Source: a bacterium
Lineage (GTDB): Bacteria; Bdellovibrionota_B; Oligoflexia; Silvanigrellales; Silvanigrellaceae
Assembly (NCBI GenBank): GCA_009918675.1
Contig: RGDM01000018.1
Span: 1 to 59,136 of the forward strand
Length of the DNA stretch: 59,136 nt
Direction: 5' to 3'
Position 1 is the stretch's first letter. Each line of letters begins with the position of its first letter. The notes under the pieces are model-generated. The model was not told the origin of the DNA, made no database searches, and worked only from the letters and a program-made list of their open reading frames with translations. Below, one piece after another: positions 43,716 through 51,734 of the stretch. A program made the position numbers and the translations under genes.

Positions 43716-44918
43716 TTATCCTTTACGTAACACGCCTGTGTCGATGGCATTCTGCCACAGGCCAATGCAGAGGTGAATTTTTTCGGCTGTGGGAACAAGC
43801 GCCAGTCGGAACCAGCTGCGCGAGCTGTCGCCCAACGCATCACCGGGAGTTGCTACAAGACCAGTGGCTTGCGCAAGCGCTTCACAATAATCCTCTCCGC
43901 TTCCGTAGGAATCAGGCGATTGGATCCATACGTAAAAAGTTGCGGTTGATGGCAAGACACGGAAATTATTTTTCTGCAAAAATGAGTCTACAATTCTGCG
44001 CTTTTCAGCAAAAATTGAATTCCTCTCGTGAACATGGGCTTGATCTGCCCAAGCAGCAATTGCCGCACGCTGAACAAACTCCGGAGTTCCAACTCCGACA
44101 TTCGGACGATATTTTGCAAAAGCTGAAACGAGGCTGACATCACCGGCAACAAATCCTGAACGATAACCAGTCATGCCCGAGCGCTTGCTCAAACTGAAAA
44201 ATGCCAGCAAATTTTTGAATTGGTTTTGTTCAGCCACTTCCAGCAACGAAACCGGCTTTTCACTGCCAGGAAAAAACATGTCGACGTAACATTCGTCAGA
44301 TAACAACACGAGGTCGTGCTCAATGGCCCAGGCATAAATCCGTTCAGCATCCGCACGCGGCAGCAGAGCTCCAGTTGGGTTGTGCGGGTAGGAGATCCAA
44401 ACAGCTGCAACTTGCGGAAGAAGATCGACCGGAATTGACTCAGGATCAAAAACATAATTTCGCGCAGGATCGAGTGTGTATTGGTATGGAACGCCGCCAG
44501 AAAGGAGCGTTGAACTGCGATACACCGGAAAACCAGGATCAGGAAAAAGCACCAACCGCCGCGCGCTTCCACTGTTGAGCAACACATGCGGAATATGAAA
44601 AATTGCTTCTTTGCTTCCATTGCTGGAAATAACTTGCGTGGCAGGATCAATGCTTACAGCCAGTCTGGCAAAACACCACTCTGCGCAAGCTTTGCGGAAA
44701 TCCAAAGAACCTTGCGACAGCGGATACTGACTGACTTTTGGAATATGTTGAGCCAAAGCCTGACGGATAAACTCAGGGGTTTCTTCCTGCGGATCGCCAA
44801 TGCCAAAATCAAAGATTTCCCGACCCGCGGCTCGCAAACGCGTCTTGCGATCATCATTTCTGAGCAGCGAATATTTGGGCAACAGATCCAACCATGAGTT
44901 GGAAGGCAATCGAGACAC
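43716..44918 (-). CDS. dapC: Succinyldiaminopimelate aminotransferase (class I/II PLP enzyme)
   Basis: A PLP-dependent aminotransferase of 400 residues. Motifs are FDFGIGDPQEETPEFI, YPLSQGSLDFRKACAEW, SNGSKEAIFHIPHV, ISYPHNPTGALLP, LLSDECYVDMFF and FFSLSKRSGMTGYRSGFVAG, with the PLP lysine in SLSKRSG, then SWFRLALVP. The sequence alone says fold-type I aspartate-aminotransferase-like; the position immediately before dapD makes N-succinyl-LL-DAP aminotransferase the most likely role. The start is ATG 44918, 11 bases after the TPR gene's far side. Confidence 0.88.
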   Translation of the reverse strand: MSRLPSNSWLDLLPKYSLLRNDDRKTRLRAAGREIFDFGIGDPQEETPEFIRQALAQHIPKVSQYPLSQGSLDFRKACAEWCFARLAVSIDPATQVISSNGSKEAIFHIPHVLLNSGSARRLVLFPDPGFPVYRSSTLLSGGVPYQYTLDPARNYVFDPESIPVDLLPQVAAVWISYPHNPTGALLPRADAERIYAWAIEHDLVLLSDECYVDMFFPGSEKPVSLLEVAEQNQFKNLLAFFSLSKRSGMTGYRSGFVAGDVSLVSAFAKYRPNVGVGTPEFVQRAAIAAWADQAHVHERNSIFAEKRRIVDSFLQKNNFRVLPSTATFYVWIQSPDSYGSGEDYCEALAQATGLVATPGDALGDSSRSWFRLALVPTAEKIHLCIGLWQNAIDTGVLRKG

Positions 44919-44929
44919 AGAACTCTCCT

Positions 44930-45691
44930 TCAGTGCATTGCACCCGTCGGCCCTGCAAAGGCTTGGCGGAGAACCTGCCCCAAGGCCGACGTATCTGCAA
45001 GCATTTCAGCGCGTGTCAGAGCATCAAGTGCCTGTGTGCGTTCATTTCGAACAAGATGCAAAAGTGCCGAGAACACATGCAGATCAACATAACGAGGGTC
45101 GTGCCGACGCGCGTTCTCGATCTCAAGAAGTGCTCTATCGGGTTGCATTTGTGCGAGATAAGTTCGCGCGAGTTGCAGCCGACCACGCGCGTGGTCGTAG
45201 TGTCGACAAGCTTCCTCTGCAGCTTCCTGTGCGCGAATAAGAAGATTCAGTTCAAGCAAAGCGTTGCTCAATTCTAAATATTTTTCCGCCGCAGCGCGAC
45301 CCACTGCCACCCCCAAGGATGCAGGTAAAGCGCCCATAGGTGGCTGTGGAGCACCTGGAGTGCCCATCGACCCTGCTTGTGAAGGCGTTGATGCATCCAG
45401 AAGTCGGGCAGCGTCGAAACGTTGAGTGGCTTCATCGTAATAACCAAGATCAGAAAGAACTATGGCGCCGTTGAGCAAAGGCTCTAAGAAATGCGGATCT
45501 GCGCAAATCGCGCGATCAAACGCGGCTAGTGCGTCTGAGTACTGACCTTGTGCAAAATACAGCAAACCGAGCTGGTTCAACCAACGCGCGTCGTCGGGGC
45601 TTTCCGCAAGGGCTTCCACAACCAGCTGCTCAGCACTTTCAAAATCTCCCGACGCGTATGCGACGGTAAATTCTTGCAGGCGAATCTCCAT
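44930..45691 (-). CDS. TPR-repeat protein
   Basis: A protein of 253 residues with at least three tetratricopeptide repeats (ARWLNQLGLLYFAQGQYSDA, FLEPLLNGAIVLSDLGYYDE and RGRLQLARTYLAQMQPDRAL). It has no signal peptide. The strong ribosome site AAGGAGTGA precedes ATG 45691. It lies 11 bases upstream of dapC on the same strand, so it may be the first gene of the TPR-dapC-dapD operon. Such proteins mediate protein contacts; the partner is unknown. Confidence 0.8.
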   Translation of the reverse strand: MEIRLQEFTVAYASGDFESAEQLVVEALAESPDDARWLNQLGLLYFAQGQYSDALAAFDRAICADPHFLEPLLNGAIVLSDLGYYDEATQRFDAARLLDASTPSQAGSMGTPGAPQPPMGALPASLGVAVGRAAAEKYLELSNALLELNLLIRAQEAAEEACRHYDHARGRLQLARTYLAQMQPDRALLEIENARRHDPRYVDLHVFSALLHLVRNERTQALDALTRAEMLADTSALGQVLRQAFAGPTGAMH

Positions 45692-45834
45692 TCTTTCACT
45701 CCTTGTCGGGGAACCCTTCCAATCTAACGCACATCAGAATGCATAGCCACACATCCAGTTCGGCACACAGTTGCCCACCCTCGCCGGCTGAGCTACCGTG
45801 CGGAGTTTGCTCTTGACCTGAAGGAGACCCGCCC

Positions 45835-47112
45835 ATGCGTTCCATGCTGATTCCAGGCAAAGCCACCGCGATTCTCGGTTCCCAATTCGGCGACGAAGGC
45901 AAAGGCAAATTCGTTGACTTGCTTGCTCAAGACGCTGATTTGGTGTGCCGAGTGCAAGGCGGAAATAACGCGGGCCACACCATCTGGGTTGAGGGCCGAA
46001 AGGTTGTGACTCATCTTCTTCCCTCAGGCGTTCTTCATCCGCAATGCGAAGTTGCAATTGGAGCTGGGGTTGTTGTTGACCCACTTGTTTTATGCGACGA
46101 AATTTTGCGTTTGAAAGAACAAGGGTTCGACCTCGCACCAGAGCGCGTCCACATCGATTTTCGCGCAACCGCAATCTTGCCCGCACATAAAGCGCAAGAC
46201 CTCAAACGCGAGTTCGAACGAGGTCAATCCGGAAATGCAATTGGTACAACCGGACGCGGAATTGGTCCGGCTTATGCAAGCCGTGCACAACGCGATGTTC
46301 CGCGCCTGGCAGAATGCTTAACGCCAGGTTTCCTGGAAAACTTTGCGCAAAGTGAAAGCCCACTGGCTGAAGGCCTCACCCCAGAAACGCTCTCTGAATT
46401 CATGGAAGCCTGCCAATTCCTCAGGCCGTATCTGAAAGACGTTGCAATGCTCGTGCACAACCGTTTGAACGACGGAGCAAGGGTGATGATTGAAGGCGCG
46501 CAAGGCGGACTCTTGGATGTCTCCTACGGCACGTATCCTTTTGTAACCTCGAGCAACCTGATTGCCGGATCATGTCCGGGCGGCATCGGCATGCCACCCA
46601 CAAGAGTTGGCAATATCATTGGCGTCGCCAAGGCCTACAGCACTCGGGTTGGACACGGACCTTTTCCCGGCGAGCTGAAAGGTGCGCTTGAAGAAAGCAT
46701 CCGCGAACGTGGTCACGAATTCGGTTCAACCACGGGACGCTCGCGCCGGATTGGCTGGCTGGATCTCGTTGCACTGCGCTACATGGCTCAAGTGAATGGC
46801 TATCAAAGCTTGGCTCTTATGAAATCGGATGTTTTGTGCGGGCTGGAACACGTTGGAGTTGTCACTGCCTATAAAGATTCACGCACCGGACAGCTGATGC
46901 AAGGCTGGCCGATGACCGCTGTGGCTTGGGAAAGCGTTGAACCTGTCGTGGAATTTGAACCTGGCTGGGAACGTGTGTTAGGTGTTAAAAATACACTTGA
47001 TGAGTCGCTTGAACGATTCGTTAAACGTATCGAAGATTGGATAGGCATTCCAGTGAGTTATATCTCGACTGGAGCTGAACGTTCTGAGGGACTCTGGCGC
47101 AATCTGCGCTGA
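45835..47112 (+). CDS. purA: Adenylosuccinate synthetase
   Basis: A protein of 425 residues, normal for PurA. Motifs: the P-loop GSQFGDEGKGKFVDLLAQDA (usually GAQWGDEGKGK in bacteria), VQGGNNAGHTIWVEG, GNAIGTTGRGIGPAYAS, IEGAQGGLLDVSYGTYPFVT and GEFGSTTGRSRRIGWLD-type sequence. It converts IMP to adenylosuccinate with GTP and aspartate, the first committed step to AMP. The start is ATG 45835 behind GGAG. The GSQF variant of the P-loop is a small departure from the usual bacterial form. Confidence 0.96.
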   Translation: MRSMLIPGKATAILGSQFGDEGKGKFVDLLAQDADLVCRVQGGNNAGHTIWVEGRKVVTHLLPSGVLHPQCEVAIGAGVVVDPLVLCDEILRLKEQGFDLAPERVHIDFRATAILPAHKAQDLKREFERGQSGNAIGTTGRGIGPAYASRAQRDVPRLAECLTPGFLENFAQSESPLAEGLTPETLSEFMEACQFLRPYLKDVAMLVHNRLNDGARVMIEGAQGGLLDVSYGTYPFVTSSNLIAGSCPGGIGMPPTRVGNIIGVAKAYSTRVGHGPFPGELKGALEESIRERGHEFGSTTGRSRRIGWLDLVALRYMAQVNGYQSLALMKSDVLCGLEHVGVVTAYKDSRTGQLMQGWPMTAVAWESVEPVVEFEPGWERVLGVKNTLDESLERFVKRIEDWIGIPVSYISTGAERSEGLWRNLR

Positions 47113-47197
47113 AGCACGGCCTCCTTGCGAGGTCTAGTGCCATCCTCCGGATGCTCTGAGTTCGATACACCGACTCACGCTATGGAGGGCCTACGCT

Positions 47198-48466
47198 GTG
47201 TCTTACGCTGCTCGTGCAAATGCTCTTGTCCTTCAGTCCGGTGGTCCAACGGCAGTCATCAACCAGACTCTCGCGGGAATTCTGACTGCCGCCCGACGCA
47301 ATGCAAAACAAATTAAAACTGTTTATGGCGCGTTTCACGGCCTCCATGGACTTCTCAACGAAAATCTTCTCGACCTCAGTGAACTTCCAGAGCATGTGCT
47401 CGAAGGTCTCGCGCAAACACCTGGCGCAGCGTTAGGTTCCGCGCGCCTTAAACCCAAGCGTGAAGACCTCGACAGGCTCTTTGAAGTTTTCCATGAACAC
47501 CGCATCCGTTACGTTTTCTATATTGGCGGTAACGACTCTGCGGAAGCTGCTCAACTCATTCGCAGTGAGGCAAATGAGCGACATCACGGTCTGCATATTC
47601 TTCATGTCCCAAAAACCATCGACAACGATCTTATGGAAACCGACCATAGCCCCGGTTATGGGAGTGTAGCGCGAGTTGCTGCCCATGTTCTGTTGGGCGA
47701 TGACCTCGACAACCGCAGTTTTTACAACGGAATTAAAATCAATATCTGTATGGGCCGACATGCTGGTTGGATCGCTGCCGCGAGTGCACTTGCACGCCGC
47801 TGCGTCGAAAATGAAGACCGAGAAAACTGTGGCCCGCACCTCATCTACATGCCCGAACGTTCTTTTAGCGAAGAACAATTTATTCGCGACATCCAAGAAA
47901 CCTACGACCGAATTGGTCGCGCCACTGTAGTGGTTGCTGAAGGTATTGCCGACCAATTGAGGAATTCGCGTTTTGCGGGCGAAAAAGATGAGTTCGGCAA
48001 TGCCCAACTGTCGGGCTCAGGCAAACTTGGTGATTACCTTGCGCACAGCATCGAAAAGCACTTGCGGGTTAAAAGCAACCTGGGCAAACTTCGCGTGCGC
48101 TCCGATACATGGGGCTACTTGCAACGCTCACTGCCGGGCATGGTCTCGGTCGTCGATAGTCAAGAAGCATTTGAAGTTGGCGCCGCTGCGGTTGAATTCA
48201 TGCTGCAAGGAGCAACCGACAAAACAGTTGTTCTCAAACGTGTCAGTGATATTCCATATTCATCGATGCCAGCACTAGTTGACCTTGCTCTTGTGGCGCA
48301 AAAAACCAAGCATGTCCCAGCCCAGATGATCAACGCTGCCGGCAATGGCGTAACAAATGCGTTCTATGACTACGTATTACCGCTCGTGGGTGAACTCCCG
48401 AAAGCATATTCTCTCGGCAGTGTTGGCAAAGTGAATAAAAAGCTCACAGCCTATGTTCGCAGCTGA
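47198..48466 (+). CDS. pfp: 6-phosphofructokinase, probably PPi-dependent
   Basis: A protein of 422 residues from a GTG start at 47198 (GGAGGG 9 bases upstream). PFK motifs are VLQSGGPTAVINQTLAGI, FYIGGNDSAEAAQL, HVPKTIDNDLMETDHSPGYG and GRHAGWIAAASALA. In place of the GGDGS of ATP enzymes it has GGNDS: the Asp that replaces Gly blocks ATP and, with the Lys in PKTIDND, marks diphosphate-dependent enzymes. It would phosphorylate fructose 6-phosphate reversibly. The stop codon sits in the loop of a long hairpin. Confidence 0.88.
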   Translation: MSYAARANALVLQSGGPTAVINQTLAGILTAARRNAKQIKTVYGAFHGLHGLLNENLLDLSELPEHVLEGLAQTPGAALGSARLKPKREDLDRLFEVFHEHRIRYVFYIGGNDSAEAAQLIRSEANERHHGLHILHVPKTIDNDLMETDHSPGYGSVARVAAHVLLGDDLDNRSFYNGIKINICMGRHAGWIAAASALARRCVENEDRENCGPHLIYMPERSFSEEQFIRDIQETYDRIGRATVVVAEGIADQLRNSRFAGEKDEFGNAQLSGSGKLGDYLAHSIEKHLRVKSNLGKLRVRSDTWGYLQRSLPGMVSVVDSQEAFEVGAAAVEFMLQGATDKTVVLKRVSDIPYSSMPALVDLALVAQKTKHVPAQMINAAGNGVTNAFYDYVLPLVGELPKAYSLGSVGKVNKKLTAYVRS

Positions 48467-48484
48467 GCGAACATAGGCTGTGAG
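48443..48484. other. Perfect 18-bp hairpin enclosing the pfp stop codon
   Basis: CTCACAGCCTATGTTCGC (48443-48460), the loop AGCTGA (48461-48466) and its exact complement (48467-48484) form an uninterrupted 18-bp stem. The loop contains the TGA stop of pfp. On the + strand CCCCGAAAGG follows, not a T-run. On the - strand the stem is followed by CTTTTTATTC, so it looks like an intrinsic terminator for antisense transcription. On the sense mRNA it could protect the 3' end. Confidence 0.75.
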
Positions 48485-48632
48485 CCCCGAAAGGCTTTCC
48501 TCCAACGCTGCATTTCCGGATTTTTTAAAAAACCAATTCGATAGCTTAGATGAGCTCAGAGGAAAACTCAGAAAGCCCTTCTCAAGTCGGCCTGGCGAGG
48601 ATCCGATACCAGTTAGCTATGGGAGGAAGCTG

Positions 48633-50168
48633 ATGACAGAAAGGTTTAAATTTGTTCAGTTCCTTCAAAATTCATGCTCGGTCAGCTGCATCGTAGCCTC
48701 TCTAACGATGGTTGGAGCTTGCAAAAGGAACCTAACCTCTGATGTAGAGAGCGCAGATTCCAGACCCGCGATTATTAGCGGATTCGTCACACGTGAAAAT
48801 GGGTATGTTGATACTGCAGTCGGCCGCAAGCATGTTGTGTCGATGGCCGCGCGCATTGGCGTTAAAAGGTTGTTTGTCGACATGTGGTCGCGCGGCTGTA
48901 CTCTGTTCAAATCCTCGGTCGTAAAGGAGGCCGGAGGCCCAGAAAAATGTCCAGAAGCAGAGGGCGATCCACTTACTGATTTCATTAAATATGGAAAAGC
49001 CCTGAATGTCGAAATTGTCCCTTGGTTTGAGTGGGGAAATATTCTTCCCGCAAGCTCACGCCTATGGTCCGCCAACAAAAACTCCGGTTGGAGCGGATTC
49101 CCAGAAAACTTTCACTCTGTTCCTTCCATTCGCCTGAATCCCTATGAAGGCACATTTGCAACATTTATGTCTTCATTGCTGCGCGAAGTTGCCGTTAAAT
49201 ATGGTTCAAAAGAAATTCATATTTGCGATAATTTTGCTCCTCATATGCGCACTGGCAAATCTGCTGAAGTTCTCAAAGGACCGAAAAAATTTACGACCTT
49301 TATGCAAACGCTCACAGCTCCGGCACGCTCAGCAGGCGCAAAGTTTTCACTCAGCTCACAGCGGAATCTGAATTCGCTCCAGGACTTCAGCATCGACTGG
49401 AAACAATGGTTGAAGAACGGCACTGTCGAATGGGTTTATCCAGAACTTTACCACGTTAAAGAAGGCAAACTCGATCAATTTTTCAAAGAGGCCAGATCCG
49501 AGCGCGAGGCAGGTGCAGTTGGCATCGCTATCTATTCGGGACCAACAGAACAGCGCTGGTCGCTTGAAGGCTTAGGTCGGTTTGTCAAATCCGCGCAGAG
49601 TCTTGGATTAGAAACGGCACTGTTTGATTTCAATACTTTGCTCAAAGATGAAAAGGCAAACGACAATGCAGACGTGCAAAGAATTTCTGCACGCTTGGGA
49701 ACACGCATGCGCACAGATCTGCCAAGTCTCGATAGCACATCATCAGCTAAAGCTTCGTCCGCTGGAAACGCAAGCGCTGTGCCACCACCCGCTCCTAGTC
49801 TTCCACCGCCCGCTCCTATTCTTCCACCGCCCGAAAACACAAACGCGGGCACGCCGCAGCCCAATGCAACTGAGACAGTGGCATCACCCTCTGCTCCGGT
49901 CATCAAAACCCGATTATGTGAGTATATGAAAATCTCCGGTGCGCCTGAGGGTGGCATTCCAACATATGCCTCTGCGGGAAAAGGGCCGATCATCGAATAC
50001 GTGGGAAATGATCAACTGGTTTATCGTTATCTCACGCAGTTGAGCGAGGATGGCGAAAGTATGATGTACGTGACTATTCAAACCGGTGCAGCAGCCAACA
50101 GAGTTCGCTGGTTGCAGGCGAAATATCTTGTTGAACGAAAACCCGACTCGCTGACCTGTGAGCCTTGA
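48633..50168 (+). CDS. Lipoprotein with GHL10-like glycosidase domain, Pro-rich linker and SH3-like domain
   Basis: A protein of 511 residues; the ATG at 48633 follows GGGAGG. The signal ends at MVGAC (Cys30) followed by KRNLTSD. The N-terminal domain (about 45-365: RIGVKRLFVDMWSRGCTLFK, KALNVEIVPWFEWGNI, WVYPELYHVKEG) resembles the GHL10/FenI family of TIM-barrel hydrolase-like proteins; WFEW and the Glu of YPEL are candidate active-site residues. A Pro-rich spacer (PPPAPSLPPPAPILPPP) joins it to a C-terminal SH3-like domain (about 440-505). A surface glycan-binding hydrolase is the best guess. Confidence 0.7.
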   Translation: MTERFKFVQFLQNSCSVSCIVASLTMVGACKRNLTSDVESADSRPAIISGFVTRENGYVDTAVGRKHVVSMAARIGVKRLFVDMWSRGCTLFKSSVVKEAGGPEKCPEAEGDPLTDFIKYGKALNVEIVPWFEWGNILPASSRLWSANKNSGWSGFPENFHSVPSIRLNPYEGTFATFMSSLLREVAVKYGSKEIHICDNFAPHMRTGKSAEVLKGPKKFTTFMQTLTAPARSAGAKFSLSSQRNLNSLQDFSIDWKQWLKNGTVEWVYPELYHVKEGKLDQFFKEARSEREAGAVGIAIYSGPTEQRWSLEGLGRFVKSAQSLGLETALFDFNTLLKDEKANDNADVQRISARLGTRMRTDLPSLDSTSSAKASSAGNASAVPPPAPSLPPPAPILPPPENTNAGTPQPNATETVASPSAPVIKTRLCEYMKISGAPEGGIPTYASAGKGPIIEYVGNDQLVYRYLTQLSEDGESMMYVTIQTGAAANRVRWLQAKYLVERKPDSLTCEP

Positions 50169-50175
50169 ACCGCTT

Positions 50176-51327
50176 TCATCCTTTGCGATGCGGGCCTTCG
50201 CTGTGGTTCGGGGGCAGTGCAAGGTCAGCGGTCACCGCAAAAAAATCGTGCAAATGCGGATAGCGCTCGCGCACTCTTAATGCCCAGTAAAGTTGCCGTC
50301 GCGGCTGATCGTGACGGAGAAAAATCCGAAGTAACAATTGTTCATCGGTACTAAGAATAGATTTTTGTGCCTGAGCGCGTTTGAGCTCGGTGTTGGCAAG
50401 CATGCGAATCTTCTTTTCAGCGGATTGATGCTTTTGCCGGTAGCTCTCTAGATCAACTTGCTCGCTCTGTTGTTTGTGAAAAGTATCAGAGTAATGCATC
50501 CAAGCACCCGCCAAGAGCGCGAGCGAAGGCACTTCTTTGCCAAAATGAGTGAGCAACTGCAGCACGTGCTCGGTGGGATGTGATTCGGAAAGTAATCGAG
50601 CATAGTCGAGCTCCTTATTTTCATCGAGCTCACCACGTTCGACCCTGGATTTCATGAAGGCATCAAAAATTCTCATTGCTTCATGTTCAATACTTCCAGG
50701 AATCTCATGCGCAGAATGACCGTTCGAATGCGTGTGCTTACCGTGCTCCGCACGACCACCTTCAATTGAAACAAGGCCCGAGGGGCCGTGCCCGGCGGCG
50801 CTTGGTTTTGCGCTTTTGCTGCGAGCAGGAAAAACCAATGCTTCCTGAGCTGTGAGTCCGGACGACTTATTGCCCGACGCCGATTTACCGCCGCGTTTGT
50901 TCTTCGCGCTCTCGGAGGAAAGCTTATCCGTGTCGACAGGATGCGAACCATTGGGAACCGGAGGTTGTGGATGCAGCGTGCGAACATTGCGCGCATCTCC
51001 TAGGGCATTGCGCGATTTTCTCTCTGAGACCTTGGCCAGATTCCGCCACTGAGCGGGGTCGAGATTCATTTTCAAAAGACACGTGGAGCCGTTTCTTTCA
51101 GTCACATGAACAACCCCAGATTCGCGGAGCTCGACAAGTGCAGCTTTAATTTGCCGCTCACTGACTCCCAAAATCAGGGCAAGTTCTCCTGGGCTTGTGA
51201 CCACCTCTTCAACGCTTGCAACCAATCCATTGAGAAGGTAGCAAACCAAAGCGTAAGCTGGCCCCGAAAAGCGCGCCACAGCCAATAACTTGAACCCACC
51301 TCGTTCCGCAAAGCGCTTGAAGTTCAC
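50176..51327 (-). CDS. Winged-helix DNA-binding protein with long basic linker
   Basis: A protein of 383 residues. The N-terminal 95 residues look like a winged helix (YALVCYLLNGLVASVEEVVT, SPGELALILGVSERQIKAAL, VELRESGVVHVTERNG) similar to replication- or conjugation-type regulators. A disordered, basic and His/Ser/Gly-rich linker (about 110-235, NKRGGKSASGNKSSG) follows, then a helical C-terminal region with Lys/Gln-rich helices (ESYRQKHQSAEKKIRMLANT). The ribosome site GGAG precedes the ATG. It could be a replication accessory protein or regulator; the exact family is not assigned. Confidence 0.65.
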   Translation of the reverse strand: MNFKRFAERGGFKLLAVARFSGPAYALVCYLLNGLVASVEEVVTSPGELALILGVSERQIKAALVELRESGVVHVTERNGSTCLLKMNLDPAQWRNLAKVSERKSRNALGDARNVRTLHPQPPVPNGSHPVDTDKLSSESAKNKRGGKSASGNKSSGLTAQEALVFPARSKSAKPSAAGHGPSGLVSIEGGRAEHGKHTHSNGHSAHEIPGSIEHEAMRIFDAFMKSRVERGELDENKELDYARLLSESHPTEHVLQLLTHFGKEVPSLALLAGAWMHYSDTFHKQQSEQVDLESYRQKHQSAEKKIRMLANTELKRAQAQKSILSTDEQLLLRIFLRHDQPRRQLYWALRVRERYPHLHDFFAVTADLALPPNHSEGPHRKG

Positions 51328-51424
51328 GGAAAGTTCTCCTTATTTACAATACAACCAAGCCAACACCACTCAGGTCTTAAAGAAACAAGCCGATCCCAAC
51401 GGTAACACAGGTTGGAGAATGTCC

Positions 51425-51694
51425 ATGCTGCACCGCTTTCTGACACTGACCCAGATTCCTGATTTACGCACCGAGCCAAGTCACCCGGAATCAGGGATTC
51501 AAGATATCGAGATACTGATACCGGTCGATGTTCTTTGGCAAGCTGAAGGAATCATCAAAGAATTAAAATTTGCAAAGGCCACAGGTTTTTCAACCGCTCG
51601 ACTGCAAAACAAACTTTTTCAACTTCTCAAACCCTATGTGGTGAATGAAAAAGACAGAATTATAATCAGCAAAGGCGGCATTTCGGCAGCATAA
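51425..51694 (+). CDS. Small hypothetical protein
   Basis: A protein of 89 residues from the ATG at 51425 (GGAGA 6 bases upstream), divergent from the winged-helix gene. The sequence (DIEILIPVDVLWQAEGIIKE, ARLQNKLFQLLKPYVVNEKD) has no motif I know. Similar size and the divergent position suggest a shared promoter region with the winged-helix gene. Coding status is supported by amino-acid composition and the ribosome site only. Confidence 0.5.
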   Translation: MLHRFLTLTQIPDLRTEPSHPESGIQDIEILIPVDVLWQAEGIIKELKFAKATGFSTARLQNKLFQLLKPYVVNEKDRIIISKGGISAA

Positions 51695-51698
51695 ACTG

Positions 51699-51721
51699 TG
51701 CGCTGGCGTTGCACCAGCGCA
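51699..51721. terminator. Hairpin between convergent genes
   Basis: TGCGCTGG (51699-51706) and CCAGCGCA (51714-51721) form a perfect 8-bp GC-rich stem with a 7-base loop, five bases after the stop of the small gene and 14 bases before the end of the leftward barrel gene. There is no T-run, so termination would be weak or need other factors, but the place between tail-to-tail genes is typical. Confidence 0.5.
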
Positions 51722-51734
51722 ATCGCCGCAAGAA

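Noticed and set aside
47113..47197. tRNA-like look (GAGTTCGATAC) between purA and pfp
   Set aside because: It has no acceptor stem, no matching D or anticodon arms, and only short weak hairpins; it is the leader of pfp.
49532..49993. Leftward open frame of 153 codons opposite the Pro-rich linker
   Set aside because: The frame is open because the sense strand encodes Pro/Ala/Ser repeats; its Gly-rich product has no start signal or domain.
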